64,000 nucleotides of DNA from Diphasiastrum complanatum (Eukaryota; Streptophyta; Lycopodiopsida; Lycopodiales; Lycopodiaceae), in contig CM055104.1 in assembly GCA_029204225.1 (NCBI GenBank), positions 43,987,148 to 44,051,147 of the forward strand, read 5' to 3'. The position numbers and the translations under genes were made by a program. The notes beneath the pieces are model-generated. The model worked only from the letters and a program-made list of their open reading frames with translations. It made no database searches and was not told where the DNA came from. Numbering within the stretch: the stretch's first letter is position 1; every line of letters starts with the position of its first letter. Below are positions 23,858 to 35,085 of this stretch, one piece after another.

Positions 23858-26338
23858 TTATCTATGAAAAATATCTGGGCCTTGCCCTGATATGTAACAG
23901 AAAATGTGATGCTCCATGCTTGGTGCAGTGCAGCAGTAGCTTTTAGGCATAGAAGCAACATAATACCAACCCTCATCAACCAAACCTGCATGGTTGCATG
24001 CAGAGAGGATATTAAGAAGGCTGATATCATCCAGATTTAACCCTTCCCATTGCATATGTCCAATAACTTGAAATGTCAAAATTTCATTGCCATGCCATGC
24101 ATAAGCTGCAGCCAAAGCATTCCAAGCAACCAAATCCCGTTCATAGATTTTAGAAAACATGCTATGAGCATCCTTTATGCTCCCACACCGTCCATACATA
24201 CTCACAAGGGCGCTTTCTACTTCGATGTCTGATTCTAATCTATTTTGAAGAATGTGTTCATGGATAAGCTTGCCCTCTGCCAGACATGCCAAGCTAGCAC
24301 ATGCATCTAAAATGCTCAAAAAAGTTATTTTGTCTGGTTTCATACCTTCTTCCTGCATATGTTCAAAGTGTTTAAGTGCCATGCTTCCCTTATCATACTG
24401 TGCAAAAATTCCAATCATTGCATTCCAAGAAACAACATCACGTTCAGGCATGTTGTCAAAAACTTCTTGAGCATCTCTCAAACTACCACACATGCCAAAC
24501 ATGGAAATTAGTGAGTTTCCCACAACAATGTCTGTTGCAAACTTGCTTTTCAGAATAAGGGCATGAAGTAGCTTTCCCTCTTCTAAGTATCCTGGGTTTC
24601 TACATGCATTGAGGACAGTAATCAAAATCACCCTGTCTAGTGTGATGCCTTCAGACTGCATCTGCCAGAAAAGTCTCAGAGCAGCAGTGCAATTCCCATT
24701 GTCAGAATACACTGCAATCATAGTGGTCCAAGTTACAACATCCCTATGAGAAATTTTGTCAAAGATTGCACGTGCATCATCTACGCCTCCACACTTCCCA
24801 TACATATTTACCAAGGCAGTTCCTACGCCTACTTCCAACTGTAATCCACTCTTGACTATAGAATTATGGATTACTTTTCCCTCTTCAAGAGCTGTTGCTG
24901 CAGCACATGCATTGAGGATAGTTGCCAAAATGGTCCCAGTTGGTTCAATTCCATCCAGCTGCATCTGCCCAAGCAATTTGAAGCCACGTTCGTCAAAAGC
25001 AAGCTGGATATGAGCAGTAATCATGGCACTCCACGAAGCCGTATCTCGATTCGGCATTTGCTCAAATATCCTGATTGCATTGCCCACACTCTTGCACCTG
25101 ACATACATGTTTAAAAGTGCATTCTCAACAATAATATCTCGCTCTAATCCACTTTTATTAAGATAAGCATGAATCGACTTTCCATAATTAAGGGCGTCGG
25201 GTTTCACACAACCATTAAGCATGCTCACCAAGGTGACCTTGTCCGGTTTTATCCCATCCTGCATCATCTTCTCAAACAGCTCAAACGCTACTTGAAGCTG
25301 GCCATGACCAGCATATGCTACAATCATGGCAGTCCAAGAAACAACATCTCGTTCAGGCATTTCATTAAAAACCCTACGAGCATCCCCCATCTCTCCGCAT
25401 TTCGCATACATCTTCATAAGACACGTTGCAAGACAATTATCAAAATGTAAGTTGGAATCTAAAATAAGTTTATGGATGTGCTTGCCCTCTTCCAAGGCTT
25501 CCAGACTTGCACAAGCTTTCAAGAGGCTCATGAACGTGACCTTATTTGGATCGACACCACTCGCAAGCATTCTTCTAAAAAGTTGAATGGCTGCTCTTCC
25601 ATATCCGTGGTCTGAATACGCCGTAAGCATCGCGCTCCAAGAGAAAACATTATGTTCAGGGATTGTGTCGAACACGGCTTTCGCATTCTCCAGACTATCA
25701 CACTTAGAATACATGTTAATTAGGGCAGTTCCTATACGAATATCGGAGAGCAATTCACAGTTAATGATTAAGGCATGAATCCGCTTACCCTTTTGCAGTG
25801 CTGCAGAACTGGCACATGCCCTAAGCAAGCTCATGAAGGTGATTTTATTCGGCCTGACGCCTTTTCGCACCATCTTTTCAAAGATACGCAGCGAGAGGGA
25901 TGCATACCCTGGAATAGCATATGCCGAAATGAGAGAAGTCCAAGAGGCCACATCTCGATCCAGCATCGCATCGAACGTGCCTTGAGCATCCTGCAGACTG
26001 CCACACTTTGCGTACATGTTAATGAGGAGGTTGCAAAGAAGTTTATCATTTGCATAGCGGCTTTTTCTGATGCAGGCATGGAGTTTCTTGCCCTCATCCA
26101 GAGCCTTCAGCTTGCTGCACTCTTTCAGCCAAAAAGCATAAACCGACCGATCCACTTCCACCAGATTAGGGTTATACAAAACCTTCAGAGCATCATTGAG
26201 ACTTCTGCGTTCCCTGACAGTGATGCTGGGGTTTGTTTTCACACAGTCTGTGAAAGCGGTGTTGGTTGCACAGCAACAAACGAAGCCATTTCCAAAAGGC
26301 CGCAATATAAAAGAGACCTTTCCAAAAGGCCTCAGCAT
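23858..26338 (-). CDS. PLS-type pentatricopeptide repeat protein, C-terminus short
   Basis: An intronless 826-residue frame starting at the first ATG. The frame stays open about 60 bases further upstream but has no ATG there. The N-terminus (MLRPFGKVSFILRPFGNGF) is basic and hydrophobic, as in organelle transit peptides. About 22 PPR motifs follow in the order L-S, six P-L-S triplets, then P-L2. Typical segments are NLLINMYAKCGSLQDA, RDVVSWTAMIVAYAGHG and PDKITFLSILDACASLA. Proteins of this class bind organelle RNA one base per motif and often direct C-to-U editing. After the last L2 motif (ILSACNHAGLVDEGWYYVASM) the expected MEHY...MVDLLGRAG continuation is replaced by about 19 unrelated residues and a stop. 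No E, E+ or DYW domain was found downstream. It is therefore either a truncated copy or needs a partner for editing. Confidence 0.85.
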   Translation of the reverse strand: MLRPFGKVSFILRPFGNGFVCCCATNTAFTDCVKTNPSITVRERRSLNDALKVLYNPNLVEVDRSVYAFWLKECSKLKALDEGKKLHACIRKSRYANDKLLCNLLINMYAKCGSLQDAQGTFDAMLDRDVASWTSLISAYAIPGYASLSLRIFEKMVRKGVRPNKITFMSLLRACASSAALQKGKRIHALIINCELLSDIRIGTALINMYSKCDSLENAKAVFDTIPEHNVFSWSAMLTAYSDHGYGRAAIQLFRRMLASGVDPNKVTFMSLLKACASLEALEEGKHIHKLILDSNLHFDNCLATCLMKMYAKCGEMGDARRVFNEMPERDVVSWTAMIVAYAGHGQLQVAFELFEKMMQDGIKPDKVTLVSMLNGCVKPDALNYGKSIHAYLNKSGLERDIIVENALLNMYVRCKSVGNAIRIFEQMPNRDTASWSAMITAHIQLAFDERGFKLLGQMQLDGIEPTGTILATILNACAAATALEEGKVIHNSIVKSGLQLEVGVGTALVNMYGKCGGVDDARAIFDKISHRDVVTWTTMIAVYSDNGNCTAALRLFWQMQSEGITLDRVILITVLNACRNPGYLEEGKLLHALILKSKFATDIVVGNSLISMFGMCGSLRDAQEVFDNMPERDVVSWNAMIGIFAQYDKGSMALKHFEHMQEEGMKPDKITFLSILDACASLACLAEGKLIHEHILQNRLESDIEVESALVSMYGRCGSIKDAHSMFSKIYERDLVAWNALAAAYAWHGNEILTFQVIGHMQWEGLNLDDISLLNILSACNHAGLVDEGWYYVASMPKSYCCTAPSMEHHIFCYISGQGPDIFHR

Positions 26339-26353
26339 TTCATGCAGCTGCAA

Positions 26354-26830
26354 CCATCTTCTCACATCCTCATATTTACAATTGGAATTGAAGATTCACA
26401 ATCCTCAGTGCTAAATGTAGCATGGATCTTCATGATTTCACATTTTGGAGGATCTAACTCATCATAGTATTGTGATGATTTCATCTTCTAGCATCCTCAT
26501 ATTTACAATTGAAAATTCACAATTTCACAATCCTTAGTTTTGAATGTAACATGGATCTTCATGATTTCAGGATCTAACTCATCATAGTTAGCTGATGATT
26601 TTGTCTTCTCAAATCCTCAACTTTACAATTGAAGATTCACAATTTCACAATCCTTAGCGTTGAATGTAGCATGGATCTTCATGATTTAGATTATCTAACT
26701 CATGATATTAAGTAGATGATTCTCACATCCTCGTATCAATCATGAGTGCTCAATGTAACATGAATCTTCGTGATTTCACATCTTGGAGTATCTAACTCAT
26801 GATATTAAGTTGGTGATTTCATCTTACCAC
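26354..26830. repeat. Tandem repeat, about four 110-120 bp units, over the PPR 5' end
   Basis: The block CATCCTCATATTTACAATTG...GATTCACAATTTCACAATCC...AATGTAGCATGGATCTTCATGATTT...ATCTAACTCATCATAG recurs starting near 26354, 26485, 26605 and 26725, with increasing drift in the last unit. It begins about 16 bases upstream of the PPR start codon, so it would form the 5' UTR and proximal promoter. Confidence 0.8.
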
Positions 26831-26849
26831 ATGCTTTGTGTGCTACCTT

Positions 26850-27760
26850 GGATCTTCATCCTGATTGGGTTGTCTTTCAATTCAAGTGGATGTTTCAAAC
26901 GCTTTCAATTACGTTTCTCCAGGGGCCATTCTCCAAGAACTTCGTGTAGCTCACGATCCCCACTTGCTCAGCTCATTCAGTTTGTTCGGTCTTTTTATTC
27001 CATGGATGCGTCTTTATATTTCAGTCATGCTTCTTGCTCAGGTGATGTTTCAGTTATCTCTTCTAATGATGGTACCATGCAAGGTGACCCCTTGGGTGTT
27101 CCTCTCTTTGCTTTGGCACAGGTTCGAGCATTGCAAGCTTCTTCTGTTGCTTTTCCATCCTGTTTGTTTTCCTCTATTACTGATGACACTCATATTGTGA
27201 GACCTGCTAACGATGTCATTCAGCTTTCCTGCATTTCTCTCAACAACTCTCAGCTTTGGGTCTCACTGTAAGTGTGTCGCTTGGGGTCCTCGGGGCTCCC
27301 TCCTGAGCCCCCTTTACATGCAAGCCAATACTCCGGTTGATGGCATTCAAGCACTCGATATCCCTATAGGTACCTTTGACTTTGTGTCTTCTTCTGTGCG
27401 GGACACTTTGGACGCACATGTTCACCACACTGACTTGCTACGAAAGCTTGGCAATGCTCAAGTTGCTCTAGGGATTCTCACTCAATGCTTTGCTCAACAG
27501 CCAAGTTATATTCTACGATGTGTTCCTCCCTCTCCAGATGTTTTAACTTTGTTGTAGGATTTAGATAACACTTTATCAGATATTTTGGATCGCTTGATGG
27601 GTCCAAGAACCTTTCATATTCTCGATGGTCAGTTCGTTAAGGGACAAGTCTCACTTCTGCTTCTTCCGTAGGTGTTGGTCTTATTTGCACATCTTCCATT
27701 GCTTCAGCTATTTTTCTAGGGATCTCTCGGTTTGAGCAAGGCAACTAGCCCATTCTTCTT
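26850..27760 (+). pseudogene. LINE-type reverse transcriptase remnant
   Basis: Three consecutive frames carry parts of one non-LTR reverse transcriptase. The first is LSIQVDVSNAFNYVSPGAILQELRVA (frame from 26865). The second is RSFYSMDASLYFSHA...GTMQGDPLGVPLFALAQVRAL and SITDDTHIV (frame of 26783-27271); QGDPLG and DDTHIV are palm motifs. The third is HCKCVAWGPRGSLLSP...GTFDFVSSSVRDTL...LTQCFAQQPSYILRCVPPSP (27213-27557). Two frame changes and a stop at 27555-27557 show that it is dead. Weaker similarity continues to about 27760. No 5' or 3' ends of the element were identified. Confidence 0.8.
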
Positions 27761-28639
27761 GATTCAGTAACTCATGTGGAAACGGACAATCTTCCTTTCT
27801 AATTGCATCGTGCTTAACTCATGTTCACAAGAACAAGTTAGATATTATCTCTGTAATTTTGTATATATACACACAACAAATCAAAATAAGCAAGAGCTAT
27901 GAGAATTAGGGTTCAAGTAAGAACTCGATTTTATTAGGTTATCTAACTCCTTAGAATCAGATATCAAGAGAGAGTGATAATAATTCAACAAGATAGAGAG
28001 ATTGTTTCATTTGTAATAAACATAGTAGGATCATAGTGCTTAGCGGACAACTACTATGAACCATTATCAGTCACAAGATTTCTTTTTTCGTGATCTGATA
28101 ATTGTATTACAATAGTTTAATTACAGTTTCTCTATTTTGATTTACATGCATTAGCATTGTCGAATGCTTGCTTATCCTTTTCTCTTTATGTATCTGATAT
28201 CATCGCTCCATCGATTGACCTAGAATATCTGATGCGAAGATTGCACGACTGTCACAAATGCCTAACTTTTTGCTCTCTTCATGGTTGTCTAAGACACCTA
28301 TTTAGATATTCTACTAATCAGACAAATGATCTAAGTAATTGTCTGAATTTAAGTAGTTCGATTCGATCTTTATAATATTTCATCTTTGTTTGGGAGATAA
28401 GCTCAGTTCGGGCTCACACCCCGCTGCGCTATCAAGCCTATCCCCCAACGTCCAATGGGCAAGTCCATGGTTGGGACATATATTGGATGAGAGTGTTAAT
28501 AGCATATTCATTATCTAAACATGTGCAAATCATGGCATGTATTAGAGGACTTATCATTGTATGATAAGGGTACTCTATAATCCATTTAATGCCTTGGTCT
28601 GTGGACATTGCTTTGTGACAACTTTAATCTTGGATCCAT
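27761..28639. other. Spacer, possibly LTR-derived
   Basis: No credible gene. It lies where the 3' LTR of the minus-strand Copia relic at 28640 would be expected, but no second copy is present to confirm this. A GC-rich patch at 28390-28450 has a tRNA A-box-like word on the minus strand (TAGCGCAGCGGG). Confidence 0.35.
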
Positions 28640-29870
28640 AGGAAAATTCACAGACTTGAGCTTCACAAAATTGTACTTGTGAAAAAGATTATAAATGTAC
28701 CTTTGTTGACTAGTAAAGATTAGTGTCTTAAACCTAATTTTATGAATTTAGGTACAAGTGTGCCTCTCAAAGATCAATCATCTCAAACTCGTTTGATCGC
28801 ATTCTCTTGGCATCTTTTAGTAGCTCGATGTTATCACTGAAGAGTAAAGAATCATTAACATATAATATAATAATGATAAAAGATTTGTCAAATGCTCTAT
28901 GGTTGACATTGGAGTCAATCAAGCTCGAAGTAAATCCATTTTGAATCAAGAATGTGTTGATCCTATTGAACCATGATTACTTGAGTCCATAAAGAGCTTT
29001 ATGGAGCTTGCATATCATGTGCTCCTTATCCTTAGCTCATAGCCTTCGGGTTGGTATAAGCCTATCTATTGCTCCATGACATCCATTGGATAGATTTTTA
29101 GATCTACTATTCCTATATATGATAGTAGTAGTCTAATAGAAGTATGCTTCATGATAGGACTAAAGGTTTCTAAATAATCAGCATTTGAAATTTTTGAAAA
29201 TCATAGTGACACCAAAAGTCTCTCCTTCTTTCTATCTACACTATCATAAACCTACTTATATTATTCTTCTACTAGGCAACTCGATGATTATCCATTTGTG
29301 ATTCTTTAAGATAGATTGATATTCTCTATCCATATCATCTCTTCATGCCTCTACATCAAGTTGCTCCATTGTCTATTTGAGAATAGTCGGATCCTTAGAA
29401 ATAAAATTTTCAAATCTATAAGTGAATCCTTCTGGTGGAGTCCGCACCCTTGTAGATCTTCTTGGATTGACAAGTTCAAGTACTTCTTGTTGAGATTGCA
29501 TGTGTTGGACAAGTTATTCTTCTTCTAGTTCACTCTCAAAAGAGTGTATTCCTGCAAGACCTATTTTAGGCAATTGCGGTTCAAGTGTACTAGAAGTAAG
29601 AACGTTAGACACCTCAATATGGATTTTGTCTTTACCCTTCACATTCAAGAATTGATCTTTAAAAAAAATCACATCATTCATTACAATAATTTAGTCATTT
29701 ACAAGGTCATAAAATTTTTAGGCTTTATGATTAGAAGGTTATGCAACCAAATGCTCTAAGATTAAGTAGAATTTGCTTCTTACCAGTCCATACTTCATGT
29801 GGTGTCTGTTTTGATAGACTTTTTGACTAAATCTTTTTTGTGTGTAGTTAAGCTACGTAAATGTAAGCAC
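28640..29870 (-). mobile_element. Copia relic G
   Basis: The minus strand at 28767-28949 encodes a reverse-transcriptase segment (SFIIIILYVNDSLLFSDNIELL). Further fragments toward 29870 match the reverse transcriptase start and an integrase tail (around 29760-29820). Heavily broken and clearly old. Confidence 0.65.
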
Positions 29871-29949
29871 CAAAACAAACCAAAAGTAAAGAGAATCCAA
29901 AGCAATTCTCTAGCTACTGAAAGAGATGTGTGTATCTGTCATTCTCAAA

Positions 29950-32900
29950 ACAACTAGTCAATATATACATGAAGTCATTTCCTTTGAGGCAATCCTACAT
30001 GGCAAGGCTATCGCTGACATGAGCAAGTCCCAACATGTGTGTCGTTGCGAGGCACATGCATGACATATGCACCTAATGTTGAGACAAGTGTACACTGACA
30101 AAAATAGAAAATATTGTACCAACACAACATACTTAAGCTTCCATTTCTAATATTGTCCCCAAAGCTTAAGTATGTTCTCAATGTCATAAACAAAAGCTTA
30201 TCTCTAAGCACATCAAACCTGTCCTTACTCAAATGTTTCGTAAGGATACCAGCTATTTGATTTACTACAATAATGTACTATTTTAACTTCATTACTATGC
30301 ATGTTCACACTTTTTGTCTTGTAGTAGTCAAATAGTTAAGGCTTCTCAATAATGAATTATATTCAGTTGCATCAAAAAAATCGCTATCATCTTACTTTGA
30401 AAGCTTTATGCCAATTTCAATAGAAATAGATAATACCTTACTATCTTCCATGCAAAATCCCTTGAGTGGTTTAGCAACATACTTTGTTTGAGTAAGCGCA
30501 ATTCCTTGATTGCTTTGCCAAACTTTCACACCCAAACAGTAGTGCATTATGTGCAAATCTATCATATCATACTCTTGAATAGATTTGACTTGACTTTCTT
30601 CACCAAGCTATTATTACTGCTAGTAATGATTGAAATCATCCACATAAAATGCAACCAAAAATATAGAACCATCCCTGACAAGTGTGTACAAGTTGCAATC
30701 TGATGTAGTACGTATAAAATCCCGACTTATAAAATATTGATCAATGCATCCATGCCATGTATGAGGAGCTTGCTTCAGACCATACAAAGCTTTATGCAAT
30801 TGCATACCTTTGTCTCCTCTCCCTATATCACAAAGCCATCAGGTTGCGCCATATCTATTTCTTCATCTATAGTGCCATTTTAAAATCCATCTAATAAACT
30901 TTCCAACCAAACTTAGCTGCTAGGGAAAACAAAAGTAGTCAGCCAGCAAGGTGCGAATAGATTGATGCTTTACCACTGGAATGAAGGTGTTAGTGTAATC
31001 TATTCCATAGACTTGCTCAAATCCTTTTACCACCAGTCGAGCTTTCCATTTGGATATTGATCCATCTGGCTTAAGCTTTAGCTTAAAGATCCATTTAGAG
31101 TCAATAGGCTTTGTACCTATAGGAGGATTAACAAGACTCCAAGTCTTGTTCTTTATCAAGGAATGGTACTCAGCATCCATGGCAGCTTTCCATTCGTCTA
31201 CATTGGGCATTGACAGTGCTTTTACAACAGTGGCAGATTCATCATGAATGATAAACGCCTGAGGGACAAAACGATTAGCTTGTTGTCGTTGTCTTGCAGA
31301 CCTTCGAACTGCAGGTGCTTGAGTGGATGTTTCTCCTGGGTGAATGACAGGGACGGCTTCAGCTTGTGGTTGAACAGTCGTGGGTCTGGGCCCATCGATG
31401 GTGAGTGGAGCTGTTGGGACAAACTCCTGCATTTGAACATTTGTAGGTTGATGCTCATTGATGGTGAATGGAGCTACTATGATAGACTCATGCATTGGCT
31501 GTTTCTGCTTAAAATCGTGGAATTTGTCTTCAATGAAGACAATTCCTCAAATTAGACGGTATTTGAGCATATTAGAGACATCCAAATACATGTAAGTGTT
31601 TCAAACTTGGTTTGTAGCTGTAGTAGGCTTCAAATGGTGTCTTAGAGTCGACTACCTTCGTGCTGGAATAATTTTGCAGATAGCAGGCCGTAGAAATTGC
31701 TTCAGCCCAAAAGTTCTTGGGTAGTTGAGCGTTGACAGTCATGGATCGTGTAACTTCCAACAGTGTTCGGTTCTTTTGCTCAGCTATGCCATTCTGCTGT
31801 GGGTTGTAGCTGGCTGTGAACTGTTGGTGCATGCCACATGATGATAAGTAGTCTGCCATTTCATTTGATAGGTACTCTCCCTTGAATCAGACCGTAGGGC
31901 CTTGATTATTTGACCAGTCTGATTCTCAACATATTGCTTGAATTCTTTGAAGCAATTGAATGCTTCTGGCTTGTTCTTTATGAGCATAATTCTGGTGAAC
32001 CAAGAGTAGTCATCAATGAATGTGATAAAATATAGAGCTTGTTTGACCCAAGGAGGGTATGCTCACATAAGTCACTGTGAATCAGTGATAGAATGGAGTT
32101 CATTCTCCTGGCTTGTCCTCTTGAAAATTTTGTTCTAGGTTGTTTCCCTAGTAGACAATTTTCACAGACAGTCTAATTAGGTGTGGTGATAACATTGATA
32201 TTCATATTCTTGACCATTTTGTTATGATGCATGTACAAGATTGAACGCATGTTTAAGTGACCTAGTCTTTGATGTCACACATGAGCGTTAGAGTTACTCA
32301 TAGTAAGTGCATAATCGTGACTCAAGATATACAAGTTTCCTTCTCTATGTGAAGAGAGGATTTCATTAGAATTCCCATCAAAAATAGTACATCGACTAGC
32401 AGTAAACAAAGCTCTATAGCCTTGATCAGTGATCTTGCTAATAGACAATAAGCTCTTTGTTAATTTGGGTACATAGAGTACACCATTTAACTGTTTAGTG
32501 ATGCCGTCAGGGAACTGAAGTCGGACAGTGCCTTGGCCTTTGACTTTGTGGGAGCTTGAGTCGCCAAAGAAAATGTACTTTGAGTCCGTTGTTGTGAGAG
32601 TAGAGAAAAGGTTCTTACAAATGGTGTCATGTGTTGTGAAGCACCTGAATGAACATACCATTGACAAGCATCTCTACTTGGTTGGTCTTGTATCATTAGT
32701 GCCTTGTCATCCTCTTGGGAATCTTTGACAGCATCAGAACCTCCGTCTTGGTGCTGCTGCATCTTCTTCCTCGTTTCATTGTGCTTGAGGATACGACAAT
32801 CCTTAATGTCATGGTTTGATCTTTTGCAATATCTACAAAAGTGTTTGGTCTTGGATGGCTGTTGCTGTCTGTGTTGTTGTTGTTGTTGTTGTGTTGAATC

Positions 32901-34400
32901 TGGCTGCTCTGCCTTTGTCTTCTTGTCCTTGAAGTTCTTATTCTAGGACTGTTGCTTATTTGAGTACAATTCCACTGAATTGATACTCATTGTTGATAAG
33001 CTCTTTATCCTGACTTTTTCTTGCAAGAGACTTGTTGTCAGCTTCTGAAGAGACAGCGCAGGAGCATTGCTCAAGAGCAATACTAGGTCGTCATAAGAGG
33101 ATGGAAGACTGGCAAGAAGAGACATTGTTGAGTCTTCTTTTGATATAGGGGAACCTATTGCAGCAAGTTGATTTAGCAACTGTTTGAACTCGTATAGATG
33201 ATCACTGACCGAGGTGCCTTCACTCATTTTGAGTGTGAGGACCTTCTTTCTCAGAAAGAGATGACTCGATACATCTGAATATCGTAAATACTTGTTAGGA
33301 TATCCCACGCTTCTTTGGAGGTGGTGTTGTTTGATACGTGAGCAATCTGAGTGTCTTTCAGATTCAAGGATACAATGGCAAGTGCTTTGCCATCCTTTGC
33401 TTCCCATGCTGGGAGCAATTGAAGTTCTGTCGGTTTGGCTATTGAACCGATTAAGATCATCCTCATCTTGAATTTCCACATGTGGAAGTCATCTCCGTTG
33501 AATTTGATGATCAAGCGGATCTCTGAGATTGAACCTTCCATTGCAATTGAGTAGCAAACAGAATGAACTAGCTCTATAGAACAAGGAGGTATTAAGTTCT
33601 ATTATAAATCCAAACTCTAGTAATCCAATAAAGCAAGACTCTGATACCACTTTTGTTGGTTCGTGAAATGGAAATTATTAGCTCTGATACCAATCTGTTG
33701 GATGAATGCCAATAGATGAAAGACAATGATGATGAAATAGCAGTGATAACTGCGTTAACAGGATCGTAGATTACTTAAAGAACGGAGATTGCGAGCTGTT
33801 CTTTTTTGTTGAATAAAATTATCAATGTAGGAGTCTGAGACTGCCATGAAAGAGAGATTGTAGAAACGATTAGGCATCTGAGACAGCCATGCAATCCTCT
33901 ATTGTTGATAACCTGATATGAAGAGAATGTAGAAATAACTTAGGTGTCTGAGACAACCATACATTTCTCTGATAATGATGTTTGTGTAAGAGGAGTGAGA
34001 GTTAATTTCATTCAACAAGAATGCAAAGATGTAGAACCATAGCAAATCTGTATAATAAAGTTGTAAAAACAACAATCAGACCACAATACAATTGCAGATA
34101 AGTGCGTGATCCTACTTACAGACTCAAATCAATTGCTAAAGTTCGAATCTCTCTCTCTCTCTCTCTCTCTATGATCACTAACTCCGAGGGCTACTGGAAG
34201 ACCTGTTCTGGTCGTTTGGTCTCTGCTTGATCATCTGATCCTCGATTCAATCTCTCATTTACATATATAACAACTGGAAGATCTTGCATTTTTCTAGTTT
34301 TACATTTACAAGATCACTTAACAGCTGATTAACTGACTAATTAGAACAGTTGTTATTAGAGCGTGAGGATGTAGATAGTCTGTACTTGGAATCCTGTGTA
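29950..34400 (-). mobile_element. Copia relic E
   Basis: Minus-strand Copia parts in order: primer site (complement GGTATCAGAGC near 33681), Gag (32943-33541; KFNGDDFHMWKFKMRMILIGS; SKEAWDILTSIY), protease and GAG-pre-integrase (32275-32762; VHSGASQHMTPF), integrase (31572-31987; YNPQQNGIAEQKNRTLLEV), reverse transcriptase start (30920-31495; SKWIFKLKLKPDGSISKWKARLV), further reverse transcriptase (30620-30805; LHKALYGLKQAPHTW) and an RNase H end near 30170-30260 (HLSKDRFDVLRDKL). The candidate 5' LTR starts near 33695. Broken, with several breaks. The outer limits are approximate. Confidence 0.8.
34148..34170. repeat. Short (CT)n tract
   Basis: About eleven CT units within the candidate LTR of Copia relic E. 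Confidence 0.9.
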
Positions 34401-34429
34401 TTTTTGCATTCGCATTTTTCTTGAAGCAG

Positions 34430-35085
34430 TGTCGCTTTTGAAAGTGTCTAAAATGGCCTAAAAAATCGATTTAGCACAAGTGTCACAAAAAGGTGGAAAG
34501 GCTTAATCAAAAACTGATTCTAGTTTCCTGTCACTGTCCTCCGTTCATCAGCCACATTCTACCTGTTACTTCACACTGCAGACCTTCGCATCTTGCTAAA
34601 AGGCACCTTTGCGATTTTAAGGCAGTGTCAATTTTTCAAGGGCAGTGTCATTTTTTCTTAAGGGCAATGTTGCATTTTTAAGGACACCTAGAGATAGTGT
34701 CGCTTTTTCCAAAGGGCTAAAAAGACGACAGTGTCACTTTTTCCTGAAGGGCAAAAAGGTGAAAAACCCGATAGTTTTGCATTTTTCCGAAGGGCGAAAA
34801 AGCGAAAAACCCGACAGTGGGCCTGAAGACATTTTCTAAGGCATTTGGAGACAATGTTGCTTTTTCTGAAATGCGAAAAATACGACAATGTCCACAAAGT
34901 GGGCCATAATTATTTTCTAAGTGTTTTGACTTAGTGTTGTATTTTTCTCATGACCAAAAATTGTGAACTGTGTGACAAAACAGTTCAAAAATACAGATTG
35001 TGCAAAAAAGAGGAAAATGCAACAGTCAGGAAAAACAGCAAAGAAAAATGCTAAGTCTTTGAAAGATAGAAACCCTTAGTTTCTA
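34430..35085. repeat. Degenerate array of pyrimidine-tract / purine-tract units
   Basis: Between about 34620 and 34900 a loose unit recurs six or seven times: GTGTCGCTTTTTCC, then AAGGGC and an A-rich run. Examples are CGCTTTTTCCAAAGGGCTAAA at 34701 and CATTTTTCCGAAGGGCGAAA near 34770. Each unit can pair its T-tract with the following A-tract into a small hairpin. No coding sequence. The origin is unknown; it may be LTR- or satellite-derived. Confidence 0.55.

Noticed and set aside
24252-25586. Several plus-strand frames of 60-90 codons
   Set aside because: All are antisense to the PPR repeats and repeat the same antisense words.
25775-26467. 230-codon plus-strand frame opposite the PPR gene
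   Set aside because: Antisense shadow of a strong PPR coding sequence, with no domain of its own.
28390-28450. Possible tRNA gene or SINE (minus-strand TAGCGCAGCGGG)
   Set aside because: An A-box-like word is present, but no B-box at the right distance and no foldable cloverleaf was seen.
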